Below, in pieces: positions 1 through 9,410 of a DNA stretch of 64,000 nt; the stretch's first letter is position 1; every line of letters starts with the position of its first letter. Both the position numbers and the translations under genes were made by a program. The notes beneath the pieces are model-generated. The model did no database searches and had not been told where the DNA came from. It worked only from the letters and a program-made list of their open reading frames with translations. Source of the DNA: Bdellovibrionales bacterium (lineage in GTDB: Bacteria; Bdellovibrionota; Bdellovibrionia; Bdellovibrionales; UBA1609); the NCBI GenBank assembly GCA_016716765.1, contig JADJVA010000020.1:1178001-1242000 (forward strand). The letters are read 5' to 3'.

Positions 1-275
1 GCCCTAGCCTTTTTAACTTGTCGGTAGACTTCAAGATGCATCGACATCTCTCCAGAAGGCTTTCCCTCCAGTACGCGGCCCTTCAGGTCAATGACGCAGA
101 GATCTTCGACCTTAATAAAAGCCTTGGCTACTCCAGAAGGCGTAATGACAATCCTCTCGTCACTCAAACGATAACTGAGATTCCCGTCTGCAGCGGCCAG
201 CATTCCTCGATCATAAAGACGTCGAGAACCCAAAAGTATTTGCTGTCTCACCGTCAACTCTAATTCCATGCTCAT
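1..275 (-). CDS. Class II aldolase/adducin family protein (N-terminal part, cut by window edge)
   Basis: The reverse strand is open from an ATG at 273-275 to the window edge, giving about 91 residues. They read as the start of a class II aldolase/adducin domain: a helix with RQQILLGSRRLYDRGM, the glycine/asparagine phosphate-loop motif DGNLSYR, the strand ITPSG, then VIDLKGRVLEGKPSGEMSMH, matching the family pattern 'G.kPSsE...H'. Family members are zinc-dependent aldolases or epimerases such as fuculose-phosphate aldolase and AraD, or MtnB dehydratase; the zinc histidines and the rest of the fold lie outside the window, so the substrate cannot be named. Divergent from the methyltransferase gene that follows. 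Confidence 0.8.
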   Translation of the reverse strand, partial: MSMELELTVRQQILLGSRRLYDRGMLAAADGNLSYRLSDERIVITPSGVAKAFIKVEDLCVIDLKGRVLEGKPSGEMSMHLEVYRQVKKAR

Positions 276-365
276 TTAGATTCCCTTCTGGCAGGCAAGT
301 ATTCTATGCAGGAGAAACTGAGTCAAGCTAGACGAACTCAGAATAACGTGGGATATTCGGCCATC

Positions 366-1430
366 ATGAAAATTCGACACTTGCATCATTTTAGCCTCCC
401 AGAATCCATCACGGAACGAATTCAATGGGGCCTTGCTCGAGAGCAGTTCAATTTGGAACAAAAGCATTCATTGAGTGAGGCCATTTTAGATCTTTCAAGG
501 CAATATTTGGATAGAACAATTGACCCTCAACTGTGGACGAATCGTCGTCATCGTGCCGCCTATTGGGCTTACTTTCTCCCACTCAACTTTCTACGCCTGA
601 CCGCAGTTCTCGAGGAGGGACTCCGTCTTAATTTCTTTAAAAATATTAAGGAAGTTGTTGATTTTGGATCTGGTCCAGGAACAGGCTTACTCGCATGGGA
701 TCTCCTCCAAATCCCAATACCTCTCGATTGTTACCAATCCATCGACTCAGCTCGCGAACCACTGGATATCATAAGAGCAATGATTGATAAATTTCCAGTG
801 ACCATGCAAACAGAAATCCACCAGAGTCGTACTCTTCCGCGAGCTCCCCATTCACAGAGTCTCGCCTTATTGAGTTATTCACTTAACGAGGGACATTCAA
901 TACCCGAAAATTTGGATGGCTATTCACATGTCCTTATCTTAGAACCTAGCAGTCGAACACAAGGACGGCAGCTCATGGTTTGGAGAAATGAACTTCTCGA
1001 GAAGGGTTATCATATTTGGGCACCTTGCACCCATCAGATGGCTTGTCCATTGCTTGAAATGTCCAAGTCAGATTGGTGCCATGATCGTATATTATTGCGA
1101 CGACCTGATTGGCTGATTCACCTGGAGGACCTGCTTCCCCTTGATAACCGCAGCCTCACCTTTTCCTATTTGATGGCCTCTCGAATCGCTCCTCCCGAAT
1201 GGTCTGTAGCAAGGATCATTGGAGATACTCTTGAGGAAAAGGGAAAGACAAAACAAGCACTTTGCCGAGGCCCAAAGAGAGAGTTTTTATCATGGCTCAA
1301 GAAAGAAGGGCGGGCTCCACTTATTCCTCGCGGTTCAAGAGTTGAGCTGCCGACGGACTTAACTATCAAGGCAAACGAACTGCGTTCAAAATCAGAAATT
1401 AGAATTCATTCCACACACGGAAAAATCTAA
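366..1430 (+). CDS. Rsm22-like SAM-dependent methyltransferase
   Basis: About 354 residues from the ATG at 366 (an in-frame ATG at 306 would add 20 residues of non-conserved sequence; neither has a convincing ribosome site). A helical N-terminal part (LPESITERIQWGL) precedes a Rossmann SAM-binding motif VVDFGSGPGTG near residue 100, then the motif LEPSS. Near residue 215-235 lies the family-typical cysteine cluster CTHQMACPL...DWCHDR. These match the Rsm22 family (mitochondrial ribosome small-subunit assembly protein and bacterial relatives), in which the cysteines are thought to bind metal or an Fe-S cluster. The target in bacteria is not established; a ribosome or rRNA role is inferred from the family. 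Confidence 0.8.
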   Translation: MKIRHLHHFSLPESITERIQWGLAREQFNLEQKHSLSEAILDLSRQYLDRTIDPQLWTNRRHRAAYWAYFLPLNFLRLTAVLEEGLRLNFFKNIKEVVDFGSGPGTGLLAWDLLQIPIPLDCYQSIDSAREPLDIIRAMIDKFPVTMQTEIHQSRTLPRAPHSQSLALLSYSLNEGHSIPENLDGYSHVLILEPSSRTQGRQLMVWRNELLEKGYHIWAPCTHQMACPLLEMSKSDWCHDRILLRRPDWLIHLEDLLPLDNRSLTFSYLMASRIAPPEWSVARIIGDTLEEKGKTKQALCRGPKREFLSWLKKEGRAPLIPRGSRVELPTDLTIKANELRSKSEIRIHSTHGKI

Positions 1431-1475
1431 ATGCAGTTTTTAAGGCCCATGGGCCAATGAAACCCTGATTCGGGT

Positions 1476-2711
1476 TTAGGCAACCTTTGTATTTGTGAGA
1501 AGCTCAATAATACTATCGTAAACGGCGACTCTTTCGGGTGTCTCTTTGTAAGCCCTTCTTCGAACTCCCATGGCTAAATCAGCAGCCGTAATACTCAAGT
1601 TTGGAGACCTATAAGTTGGATCGGCTCCGAATGAAAGAAATAGCTTAGCAGATTCCAAATCACCCTCACGAGCCGCATACATCAGCGGATTCCATCCCTT
1701 GTTATCGATGTCATTTACATTGAATCCACCGAGGTTCCACACCAACTGTGCCATTTCGACTCGTCCGCTCTGAGCGGCCGCAATCAGAAGGGTTGCTCGT
1801 TCATTTGAAACAATCTTCTGATCTGAGCCCTTTTCAATTAAAATCTTAACTGCCTCGATGTGACATTTTCGAACGGCCTTCATCAAAGCATTCTCTCCCA
1901 GCATATCCTTGCACGCAACGTCAATAGAAGGATTATCAAGAAGGTTGAGCACGATCTCCTCAGCACCCATTGTTTCCAAAGCAATCATAAGGGAATTCTT
2001 TCCTCTTGTAGAGACGAGATTTCCTCCTCCTCCCATCCAATTCGGATCGGCCCCTTTACTCAAGAAATATTTGACCTCTTTTTGATTCTTCTCCAGAATG
2101 GCCTTCACCAAAGGGGAATACCCTGAGGGAAGGATCGTATTCATACTTGCCCCTTGTTCCAAACACCAATTCATCTGATCAACTAAGTTTTCATCTATGG
2201 CCCACACAAAGGCGTCCTGAATATCTGCACCGGCCTCCTTAAAAAAGAGGGCAACTTTTGGTTTTCCCTTCTCCAGTGCTATGTTAATGAGGTTTCGTCC
2301 GCGATGGTCAACTTTCTCCATACCTTTTTCAGGACTTTGCATCATTGCCACTATGGCCCTTTGGAAGTTGAGCTCGGTCGCTAGCATAATCGGCGTATAT
2401 TTTGTGGATCTTTCAGGGATATCAGCTCTCGCCTTGTTTTTTATCAATAATTCAATGAGCGGCAAGGCATTTGCCTTAACAGCAAAATACAAAGTCGTCT
2501 TTTCCGTATCACGATCAATGGTATTGATATCCGCACCCAAATTAATTGCCATCAAAACGCCAGAGATGTTACCACCACGGGCCTGTGATATCAGCATTTT
2601 CTCATTCTTACCCTGATGGCCATCTGCCGAGGTCTTCGGCTGTACAATTTTCTCAAAAATTCGCTTTATTCGAAATGGAACCATAATCTCCTCAATAGAT
2701 GCTTTGATCAT
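1476..2711 (-). CDS. Ankyrin-repeat protein
   Basis: 411 residues made almost entirely of ankyrin repeats, with at least eight recognisable units of the pattern 'G.tpL..A...g....v..Ll..GAd', for example GYSPLVKAI...VKYFLSKGADPN, GENALMKAV...AVKILIEKGSD and GWNPLMYAAREGDLESAKLFLSFGADP. The fold serves protein-protein binding; no catalytic domain, signal peptide or membrane segment is visible, so it is probably cytoplasmic with an unknown partner. The start is uncertain: the ATG at 2711 has no ribosome site, while the in-frame ATG at 2684 has GAGGAG only three bases upstream. It lies on the same strand as the downstream-numbered radical SAM gene with a 49-bp gap. Confidence 0.85.
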   Translation of the reverse strand: MIKASIEEIMVPFRIKRIFEKIVQPKTSADGHQGKNEKMLISQARGGNISGVLMAINLGADINTIDRDTEKTTLYFAVKANALPLIELLIKNKARADIPERSTKYTPIMLATELNFQRAIVAMMQSPEKGMEKVDHRGRNLINIALEKGKPKVALFFKEAGADIQDAFVWAIDENLVDQMNWCLEQGASMNTILPSGYSPLVKAILEKNQKEVKYFLSKGADPNWMGGGGNLVSTRGKNSLMIALETMGAEEIVLNLLDNPSIDVACKDMLGENALMKAVRKCHIEAVKILIEKGSDQKIVSNERATLLIAAAQSGRVEMAQLVWNLGGFNVNDIDNKGWNPLMYAAREGDLESAKLFLSFGADPTYRSPNLSITAADLAMGVRRRAYKETPERVAVYDSIIELLTNTKVA

Positions 2712-2760
2712 ATCAAATAATTATTTTATTCGGTCTAACTTATGCCCAAAATTTTTAGAA

Positions 2761-3783
2761 TCAGGTCGAAAGTATTTGGCTGTTCAAGCCCAAATATTGA
2801 ATTGAACTCGCAACATCAGGATCTTTGTCCAGAATCAGGGGGGCCTTCCATTTTCTTCCCTGAAAAGTCTTTTGACGACGGAATTCGTCCAGAAACATTT
2901 GATAGGTTTCCATTTTACTCGATGCCCAAGCTGGAGCGACCAACTCATCATGACGACTCGCAACTGCAGCAAGCCGATGCACAGATAGCTCCGGCCGCAG
3001 GTGTTCGAGAAACAAGATCGTTCTTCGAATATAAACCTCACGAGAGAGAGGTATAAATTGACCATCATTCCAAATCTTCTCGAGCGGAGTATTTCGCAAT
3101 ACATGAAGATTATGAAGCTTTACATTGTTGATCGGCAATTGGTTAACCAGCTTTGCGGTCGCAATGACTTGATCATCCGTTTCTCCTGGAAATCCAAAAA
3201 TCAGATGAATCCCCAGATCTACCTGAGTTTTCTCTTTTATTCTCAAAATGGAATCGATTGCTCTTTGCCCAGAATGTCCACGTTGCATCCACACAAGCTG
3301 TTTTTCATCAAAAGATTGAACTCCCAGTTCAACTGCCACAAATCGATCTGATCTCGTTGTCTCATTCCATAAATCCAGAACAGCATCTGAAATACAATCC
3401 GGCCTGGTCCCAACGACCACTCCCTTTACATCGGGAAATGAAAAAGCCGTTTTAAACTGCTCACGCAAATGAATCGTTCGACTAAAAGTAGTCGTGTAGG
3501 CCTGAAAGTAGACCAAAAACATCTCCCCATTAAATCGTCGCTGCAATCTCGCGCGAGTTTCCTCAATTTGCCGATGCAGAGGTTCTTGAGAGTATTCGGG
3601 AAAAGCGGCTGATCCCCACTGATCACAAAAAATGCAGACTTTTCCTCCTCCCAGCCCCTCGCGGTTTGGGCAAGTTTCAGAAATGCTGACGGGAATCTTA
3701 TAAACTTTTCCACCAAAACGATGACGGTAAAATTGGCTGATCGCATGATAGGGCAAACCTTGCCAGGGTGAAGCTAATGACAT
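2761..3783 (-). CDS. TIGR01212/YhcC family radical SAM protein
   Basis: 340 residues with an Elp3-like radical SAM core. The cluster cysteines are C38, C50 and C53 in CPNREG...GGGKVCIFCDQWGSAAF, the spacing typical of the YhcC family rather than the usual CxxxCxxC. Following motifs fit the TIM barrel: FLVYFQAYTTT, GVVVGTRPDCI, VELGVQSFDE, HLIFGFPGET and VKLHNLHVLRNTPLE. It uses SAM and a [4Fe-4S] cluster to make a 5'-deoxyadenosyl radical; the substrate of YhcC proteins is, as far as I know, not settled. Length is slightly above the usual ~310 residues. It starts with ATG at 3783 and is divergent from the MnmC-like gene. Confidence 0.88.
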   Translation of the reverse strand: MSLASPWQGLPYHAISQFYRHRFGGKVYKIPVSISETCPNREGLGGGKVCIFCDQWGSAAFPEYSQEPLHRQIEETRARLQRRFNGEMFLVYFQAYTTTFSRTIHLREQFKTAFSFPDVKGVVVGTRPDCISDAVLDLWNETTRSDRFVAVELGVQSFDEKQLVWMQRGHSGQRAIDSILRIKEKTQVDLGIHLIFGFPGETDDQVIATAKLVNQLPINNVKLHNLHVLRNTPLEKIWNDGQFIPLSREVYIRRTILFLEHLRPELSVHRLAAVASRHDELVAPAWASSKMETYQMFLDEFRRQKTFQGRKWKAPLILDKDPDVASSIQYLGLNSQILST

Positions 3784-3817
3784 ATGTGATACTTAAGCAA
3801 AATATTGGAGTTTGGCA

Positions 3818-4585
3818 ATGCCATTGAGAGATGAGCTTGATTCGAACAATCCGTTTCAGATTGAAATCACCCAAGATGGCAGTCCGACCCTCAGACTAAG
3901 GGATTCATCGGGTCTTGGAGAATCCATGCATAATCTTAAGGGAGCTTTTTCAGAAACTATATATATTTACCTTCCCACCCTTCAAAGGGCCTTCGAATGG
4001 CAAGAGCCAGAAACTCGCCTGCTTTCAGTAGGGCTAGGACTTGGTTACAATGAACTTCTCTCCGCAGCCTTTACACTTAAAAATTATCCGAACCACCCCT
4101 GGCGCCTGCTCAGTTACGAAAGCAAGGATTTTCTTCGCCGCTACTTCATCAGCTGGCTCGATGAAAACCCTCGAGTCTCCCAAACTGATTCTGATCTATT
4201 TGGCGTCTATGATGTTATATTAGATTTGGTGAGTCGCGAGATGAACCTGACTCAAACCGCTGTCCGGAATCAATTGAAGCAAATGGCAGCAGAGAAAACC
4301 TGGATGCTCTACGAGACGCTCAAGCCATGTGAACATCCACCATTTCGGGTGCACGGAATTTTTTACGATGCTTTTTCATCTCAAACGAGTCCAGAGCTCT
4401 GGAATGAAAGTAACTTAGATCAGTTTTTTATCCAATTTGCGGACGTTCCCTGCGTTTTGTCTACTTACGCTGCCACCGGATCTCTCAAGCGGGCACTGAA
4501 AAGAGCAAATTTCAAAGTTGAATTCGTTCCAGGATTTGGCGGAAAGAGACAGAGCACCACGGCGATGAGAGATCGTCATTACTGA
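3818..4585 (+). CDS. MnmC-like tRNA methyltransferase (DUF752 family)
   Basis: 255 residues. The ATG at 3818 is preferred over an in-frame TTG two codons upstream because GGAG at 3807-3810 stands seven bases from the ATG. The protein has the DUF752/MnmC methyltransferase pattern: an N-terminal strand region with DGSPTLRL, the segment SMHNLKGAFSET (family signature 'H...ga..es..vf'), a SAM-loop region LLSVGLGLGYNELL, and the C-terminal signature FYDAFSSQTSPELW...LSTYAATGSLKRALKRANFKVEFVPGFGGKR. In E. coli this domain performs the last methylation to mnm5s2U at tRNA position 34. Here it stands alone without the FAD oxidase half of bifunctional MnmC, as in many MnmD-type enzymes. Confidence 0.85.
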   Translation: MPLRDELDSNNPFQIEITQDGSPTLRLRDSSGLGESMHNLKGAFSETIYIYLPTLQRAFEWQEPETRLLSVGLGLGYNELLSAAFTLKNYPNHPWRLLSYESKDFLRRYFISWLDENPRVSQTDSDLFGVYDVILDLVSREMNLTQTAVRNQLKQMAAEKTWMLYETLKPCEHPPFRVHGIFYDAFSSQTSPELWNESNLDQFFIQFADVPCVLSTYAATGSLKRALKRANFKVEFVPGFGGKRQSTTAMRDRHY

Positions 4586-4595
4586 AAATCGAACA

Positions 4596-5705
4596 TTAAT
4601 AGGCGATTTTTTTTCTTGCCGAAGCCGGCCTTCGAACTTTTGGCTCTTGGCGAGCAATGCTCTCTCTTGGCTGAGCTAAATGAGCTATGATTTCTTGATG
4701 ACAGCCATTGACGCAGGTGAGGCCCCAATCGCTCCCGGCATTGCGAAGCTTATCTAGTAGATCATATCGTGTTCTGAACTCTATGAGCATCTCAGGAGTT
4801 ACCATGTTGGATCCGCCAAACTGAGTCGTGAAAATCTGATGCCTTCCAGATGAATCCCGAATGAGAATATTCTTTAGACCCCAGGAATCAAATTCATAAG
4901 TCATACTTCTGAGAACTCCCTTCGATTCCGAAAATTCAACTGCCAGCAATTGATCAGTAACTCCATCTATCCAATTTAATTCCAGTCGGGGATGATTTTT
5001 ATCTCTCTGAACGATAACCTCAAGCTTTCCCTTTTCGCAGCGTGGGATATCCAGCAATTTTATCTTGGCTAGCTTTAAGTGTTGGGACAACATCAATTCT
5101 GCCTCAAGACAGCGACTATGAGGCTGAGAAAAATAAAGAGAATACATGACAGAGAGAAGAAATACTCCTCCCTTTTCTCTTGGATAGGGATCGGCTCGTA
5201 GAGCTCTCGCAAGTCCGCTATTTTCACTATGCCTGGCCATTTTGAGGCTCAAGATTTCTTCTACTCGCATCAGATCAGAGGCTATTCCCGCCGTTGGCGT
5301 CAAAAGGAATTTCTCCTCGTTAACTAAAAATAGCCCCAAATCCAAGTTTTGAATCTGAATTGAATCAACATATTCTTGCGCTTCCTTACTATTGGTCAGC
5401 TTCCAATGAACTTCAATGGCGGCTTCTCTACCTCTGATTTCAATTCGATGAGGAGCCTTTTCAATTCCTTGCAGTAATGAGTACTCCATCAAACGTGATC
5501 GATTGATGCTTTCTTGAGGGAGCAATCGTTTGATAAAATCCTTCGCTGATTCGTCTTTCACACCTGATTTGATCAGTCCCCTATTTCCTATATTATGGAT
5601 AGCCGAGGATGCGCTTGCAATGGAGAACCTGGCCAAACTGGCTTTCGTTAAGAGAAATTCTCCGGCAGACAGAAAAATGAGAAAACAGAAAATTCGTTCT
5701 CTCAC
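4596..5705 (-). CDS. Exported protein of unknown function
   Basis: About 369 residues from a GTG at 5705 (an ATG at 5756 is possible but would put a charged extension before the signal sequence). The GTG start gives a clear signal peptide, RERIFCFLIFLSAGEFLL followed by TKASLA. The mature part is mixed alpha/beta with no motif I recognise. The C-terminus contains two cysteines in CVNGCHQEIIAHL and ends in a basic tail (RRPASARKKIAY). It converges on the MnmC-like gene and is divergent from mepA with about 180 bp between starts. Periplasmic or envelope location is inferred from the signal peptide only. Confidence 0.65.
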   Translation of the reverse strand: MRERIFCFLIFLSAGEFLLTKASLARFSIASASSAIHNIGNRGLIKSGVKDESAKDFIKRLLPQESINRSRLMEYSLLQGIEKAPHRIEIRGREAAIEVHWKLTNSKEAQEYVDSIQIQNLDLGLFLVNEEKFLLTPTAGIASDLMRVEEILSLKMARHSENSGLARALRADPYPREKGGVFLLSVMYSLYFSQPHSRCLEAELMLSQHLKLAKIKLLDIPRCEKGKLEVIVQRDKNHPRLELNWIDGVTDQLLAVEFSESKGVLRSMTYEFDSWGLKNILIRDSSGRHQIFTTQFGGSNMVTPEMLIEFRTRYDLLDKLRNAGSDWGLTCVNGCHQEIIAHLAQPRESIARQEPKVRRPASARKKIAY

Positions 5706-5885
5706 ACTTTTCCGAGATATTTTCAAATAGAGCACTGAATGAGCATTGAAATACACGAGCTTCCCCGATTTCCGTCAGTTTCCTCTATCGGACGTTTGTC
5801 GGGTCGGGTTAACGAAGGTAGGGGTTCGTCTCAAAATGGATCGAATCTGCTTGCTCACTCGAGCTTGTTAGAATCTGATATTGTT

Positions 5886-6668
5886 ATGAGTGCAAAAAAG
5901 CTAGGTATTTTGTTAGTCCTTCTTTTTTCAGTGGCAACCGAAGCAACGGAATGGGACGAAAAGGATCAACTCACGCCTGCGGAGTTAAATGAGCTGATCG
6001 GAATAGAAAAAGGTCCTGTTGAGAAATCTCAGTTACCTGGAATTGAACAGGCCATCGGATTCTTCTCGCGTGGTGATCTTATTAATTCCAATAGTCTCCC
6101 CTCGGAGTCCCAGGGCCTCTTGAAAATCATGCAGGGCAGAAAGCGAGCCTACGCAACTGATGACGTGGTTAAAATACTTGCCGATATTGCAAAAAGCATC
6201 TCTCGGGACTGTCCAAATGGGGAGCGACTTCAGATTGGCGATATCAGCGGAGCAGGTGGAGGCCCCCTGGGGCGCCACGGGAGTCATCAAAACGGTCTTG
6301 ATGTCGATATTGCCTACTATCGCCACAATCACAAAGAACAGAATCCCGATAACAATCTTGGATTTGATGAAGATTTTGCCCCGAGAGGAAAACTCTCCCT
6401 AAACTTTGACTCAGATCGAAACGGAGAAGTCTTTAGCCGCCTTATTCAGACGGGTCGAGTGAATCGAATATTTGTCGACGAGGTCATCAAAAAGCATTTT
6501 TGCCTAAAATGGAAAAATCAAGACTCAGATCTAAAGGTGGCCGCAGTTCTCAGAAGCTTGCGTCCCCTGAAAAACCACCACGATCATTTTCACCTCCGAC
6601 TGACCTGTCCACCAACAAGTCCACGCTGCATAGAACAGGAACCTCCTCCTGTTGGGACAGGATGTTAG
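5886..6668 (+). CDS. mepA: Penicillin-insensitive murein DD-endopeptidase (MepA, peptidase M74)
   Basis: About 260 residues starting at the ATG at 5886, which gives the signal peptide MSAKKLGILLVLLFSVATEATE; upstream in-frame codons add a sequence that does not look like protein. The M74 core is clear: IGDISGAGGGPLGRHGSHQNGLDVDIAYYR holds the H.s.H.G.DvD zinc motif, followed by LRSLRPLKNHHDHFHLRL with the HDHFH motif. MepA cleaves D-Ala-mDAP cross-links in peptidoglycan in the periplasm. In predatory Bdellovibrio such enzymes may act on self or prey wall; nothing here decides which. C-terminal cysteines (CPPTSPRC, GTGC) may form disulfides. It converges on csoR with a seven-base gap. Confidence 0.9.
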   Translation: MSAKKLGILLVLLFSVATEATEWDEKDQLTPAELNELIGIEKGPVEKSQLPGIEQAIGFFSRGDLINSNSLPSESQGLLKIMQGRKRAYATDDVVKILADIAKSISRDCPNGERLQIGDISGAGGGPLGRHGSHQNGLDVDIAYYRHNHKEQNPDNNLGFDEDFAPRGKLSLNFDSDRNGEVFSRLIQTGRVNRIFVDEVIKKHFCLKWKNQDSDLKVAAVLRSLRPLKNHHDHFHLRLTCPPTSPRCIEQEPPPVGTGC

Positions 6669-6675
6669 AACTCAC

Positions 6676-6960
6676 CTATCTTGCTCGCGCAGACTCCAGC
6701 AACTCCATGATTTCTTTGATCACCAAGCCCTTTTCATTTTTATCATTCGATCCAATCGCCTTCCTGACACAATGATCAATGTGCTGTTCAATGATTTTCT
6801 CTTCCAAAGAACCCAATGCCGAACGCACCGCTTTGATTTGAGTCAAAATGTCCATGCAGTAGCGCTTCTCTTCAACCATCTTGGCGATCCCACGAATTTG
6901 TCCTTCAAGGCGCTTCAAGCGATTGAGATGACTCGTGTGAGAAGTTCCCTTTTTTTCCAT
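6676..6960 (-). CDS. csoR: CsoR-family copper-sensing transcriptional repressor
   Basis: 94 residues, all-helical DUF156/CsoR family. The Cu(I) ligands are in place: C35 (in KRYCMDIL), H60 and C64 (in EQHIDHCVRKA), with the N-terminal LNRLKRLEGQIRGI helix typical of the family. Apo-CsoR binds operators of the form ATACCC...GGGTAT and releases on Cu(I) binding. Its ATG overlaps the copA stop codon (TAATG at 6958-6962), so it is the last gene of the copper operon and is translationally coupled. A matching operator lies in the promoter at 9332-9360, so the operon is inferred to be autoregulated. Confidence 0.92.
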   Translation of the reverse strand: MEKKGTSHTSHLNRLKRLEGQIRGIAKMVEEKRYCMDILTQIKAVRSALGSLEEKIIEQHIDHCVRKAIGSNDKNEKGLVIKEIMELLESARAR

Positions 6961-9252
6961 TAGATGCCTCCAAGATTTTTACTTTTCAGTCGAAGGCTAT
7001 TGAGTACTACAGAGATACTGCTCAAGGCCATAGCTATTGCAGCAAAAACAGGAGGAAGCAAGGTCCCTGTTGTCGGAAACAAGACTCCCGCCGCCAAGGG
7101 AATTCCAAGACCATTGTAAACAAATGATAGAAATAGATTCTGACGAACAACCTTCATGGTGCCCCTGGAGATTTTCAAAGCGATCGGCAAAAGCTCCAAA
7201 TCGCCATTAATCAGAGTCATGTCAGCAGATTCAATTGCGATATCCGTTCCAGTGCTCATGGCAATACCTAAATCAGATTGAGCCAGGGCAGGTGCATCAT
7301 TGATACCATCCCCAGCCATTGCCACTCGGCGACCTGCCGATTGCAATTCCTTGACCTTCATAAGTTTGTCCCCTGGCAAAACCTCTCCCGCAAATCTCAT
7401 GATCCCAACTTGGTTCGCTACACTTCCCGCAGCCCTTTGCGAATCCCCTGTCATCATCCAAACTTCAATACCCATTTCTCCAAGTTCACGTACAACCCCA
7501 GGAGCCCTCTCTTTTATCGGATCAGCCACTGCTATCATCATGACAAGACAAGCTTCTACCGCCACAAACACAGGAGTATGACCCAGTGAGCCCCATTCCT
7601 CCAGAGTTCTCATCACTTCTTCGTTGAGTTGGACGGATTCATTGAGCATCAATTTTTGATTGCCCACCAATATTCTCTTTTTTCTGCAAGCCCTATGATG
7701 CCTAAACCTGTTAAGGACTGAAAGCTCTCCACTTCCACGTTCATGCCACCATTATCTTTTGCAAATTCTGAAATCGCTTGACCCAGTGGGTGCTCAGATC
7801 GACTCTCCAGGCTCAAGAGCCAGTTGTAAATTTCTTTTTTTCCAACGACCATCATTGTTCAATATTTTTGTCACAAGGACTTTTGGATGACCCTCCGTGA
7901 TTGTTCCTGTTTTATCCAAAATGATCGCTGTTATCTTTTCACCCACCTCTATTGCCTCAGCACTTCGAAACAAAATTCCTCGCTGAGCTCCTCGACCGAT
8001 TCCGACGATGATTGCCGTGGGTGTCGCTAATCCCAGGGCGCAGGGACATGCAATGATGAGCACAGAAACAAAGGCAACAAGACCGTAAGTCAATCGAGGC
8101 TCGGGCCCTACGAGCATCCAAATGCTAAAACTCAAACAAGCCAAAATGAAAACAGTGGGGACAAAAATTGAACTCACTCGATCCGCAAACCGCTCGATGG
8201 GAGCCTTCGAATTTTGAGCATCTTGAACCAATCTAATAATTTGAGAAAGGAAAGTTTCGCTCCCAACCTTGCAAGCTCTCATTTGAAAAGCGCCCTTTTG
8301 ATTGAGCGTCCCACCAATGACCTCAGAACCAGACCTTTTCTCTACCGGAATTGGCTCTCCTGTCACCATGGACTCGTCGACGAGCGAATTACCTTCTAAC
8401 ACCGTGCCATCAACAGGAATTCGTTCTCCCGGACGAACCGAAACAGTATCACCAACGACAACATTCTCAATTGCAACCCTTGTAAACTCACCATTGACAA
8501 CCACCAGAGCTTCTTTGCTCTTCAGCTCAAATAAACCACGTACGGCCATTGAAGTCTTCAGTTTGGCTCTGTTTTCAAGAAATTGGCCGAATAAAATAAA
8601 TAGCACGATGAATCCAACAGACTCGTAATACACGTGTGCAGAAAGTCCCTCATATCTAAAGAGATTGGGGCTAAGAGTTAGAACGAGACTATATACAAAG
8701 GCCGAGAGGGTTCCCAGTCCCACCAAAGTATTCATGTTGGCATGACCCGTTCTCAGAGTGAGGAACAGACCAAAGATAAATCTCTTCCCAGACCAAAACA
8801 ATATGGGAAGAACGCACATTAACTGCATCATGTGATTAACAAAAGTCGACCATTCACGAGCAAAAGGAACCAAATCCATTCCCAATAAAAAAAGTGGAAT
8901 GGTCAAAATTCCCGCCACAATCATGCGAATTCGCAAATTTTTGTCTTCTTCTGATTGATCATAAGCTTCTCTGAGGTCGATAGGATCTGCACGATCTGAA
9001 ATTTCTGCGGAGATTGGCGATTGGCCACTTTTTTATTTCGATGAATTCGTATCCGATGTCCTTCGCTGTCTTGCGGACGGCGATGAGAGTCGCTTCAATA
9101 CTCCCCAAGCCTTCCTTGATAATAAGTGTCGCCCGATTGGTCACAAAATTAACTTTGGCGCTTTCAATCTCAGGCATTCGCCTGAGGGACGCCTCAATAT
9201 TTCTCGCACAAGAAGCGCAGGTCATACCCTGAACCAAGTATTCTTGTCTCAC
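6960..9252 (-). pseudogene. copA: Copper-translocating P1B-type ATPase CopA, three frameshifts
   Basis: All parts of a CopA are present in order: an N-terminal HMA domain with GMTCASCARN, membrane segments, the actuator motif TGEP, the CPC metal motif IACPCALGLATP, the phosphorylation motif DKTGTITEG, the SEHPLG motif, and the hinge GDGINDAPALAQSDLG. The reading frame breaks three times, each at an A run on the coding strand (plus-strand T runs 9029-9034, 7835-7841 and 7678-7683). Removing one A at the first two and adding one at the third restores a continuous protein of about 760 residues. No other damage is seen, so sequencing error or very recent inactivation are the main options. Its product would export Cu(I) from the cytoplasm. 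It starts with ATG at 9252 and is followed directly by csoR. Confidence 0.85.
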
Positions 9253-9331
9253 AAAGTAACCTCCAGATCAGATAGCAATTGCAAACGCACAAGCTTAGAC
9301 CTTCATCTTCAAATCGGCTCAACTTTTTATT

Positions 9332-9360
9332 ATTCTACTATACCCCATAGGGTATGTCAA
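9332..9360 (-). promoter_or_regulatory. Copper operon promoter with embedded CsoR-type operator
   Basis: On the reverse strand TTGACA (9360-9355), a 17-bp spacer and TAGAAT (9337-9332) form a near-consensus housekeeping promoter for copA-csoR. The spacer is occupied by the inverted repeat ATACCCCATAGGGTAT (9340-9355), which matches the known A/T-rich-flanked CCC...GGG CsoR operator type. CsoR bound there would block RNA polymerase directly. Confidence 0.8.
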
Positions 9361-9410
9361 AATATCTCAAATGTTGACTGAATCCTCGCAATAACGCATT
9401 CTCCGTTCCC

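Noticed and set aside
1446..1478. Two short inverted repeats after the Rsm22-like gene (GGCCCATGGGCC and AAACCC...GGGTTT)
   Set aside because: No T-run follows in either direction and the second lies partly in the next gene; not enough for a terminator call.
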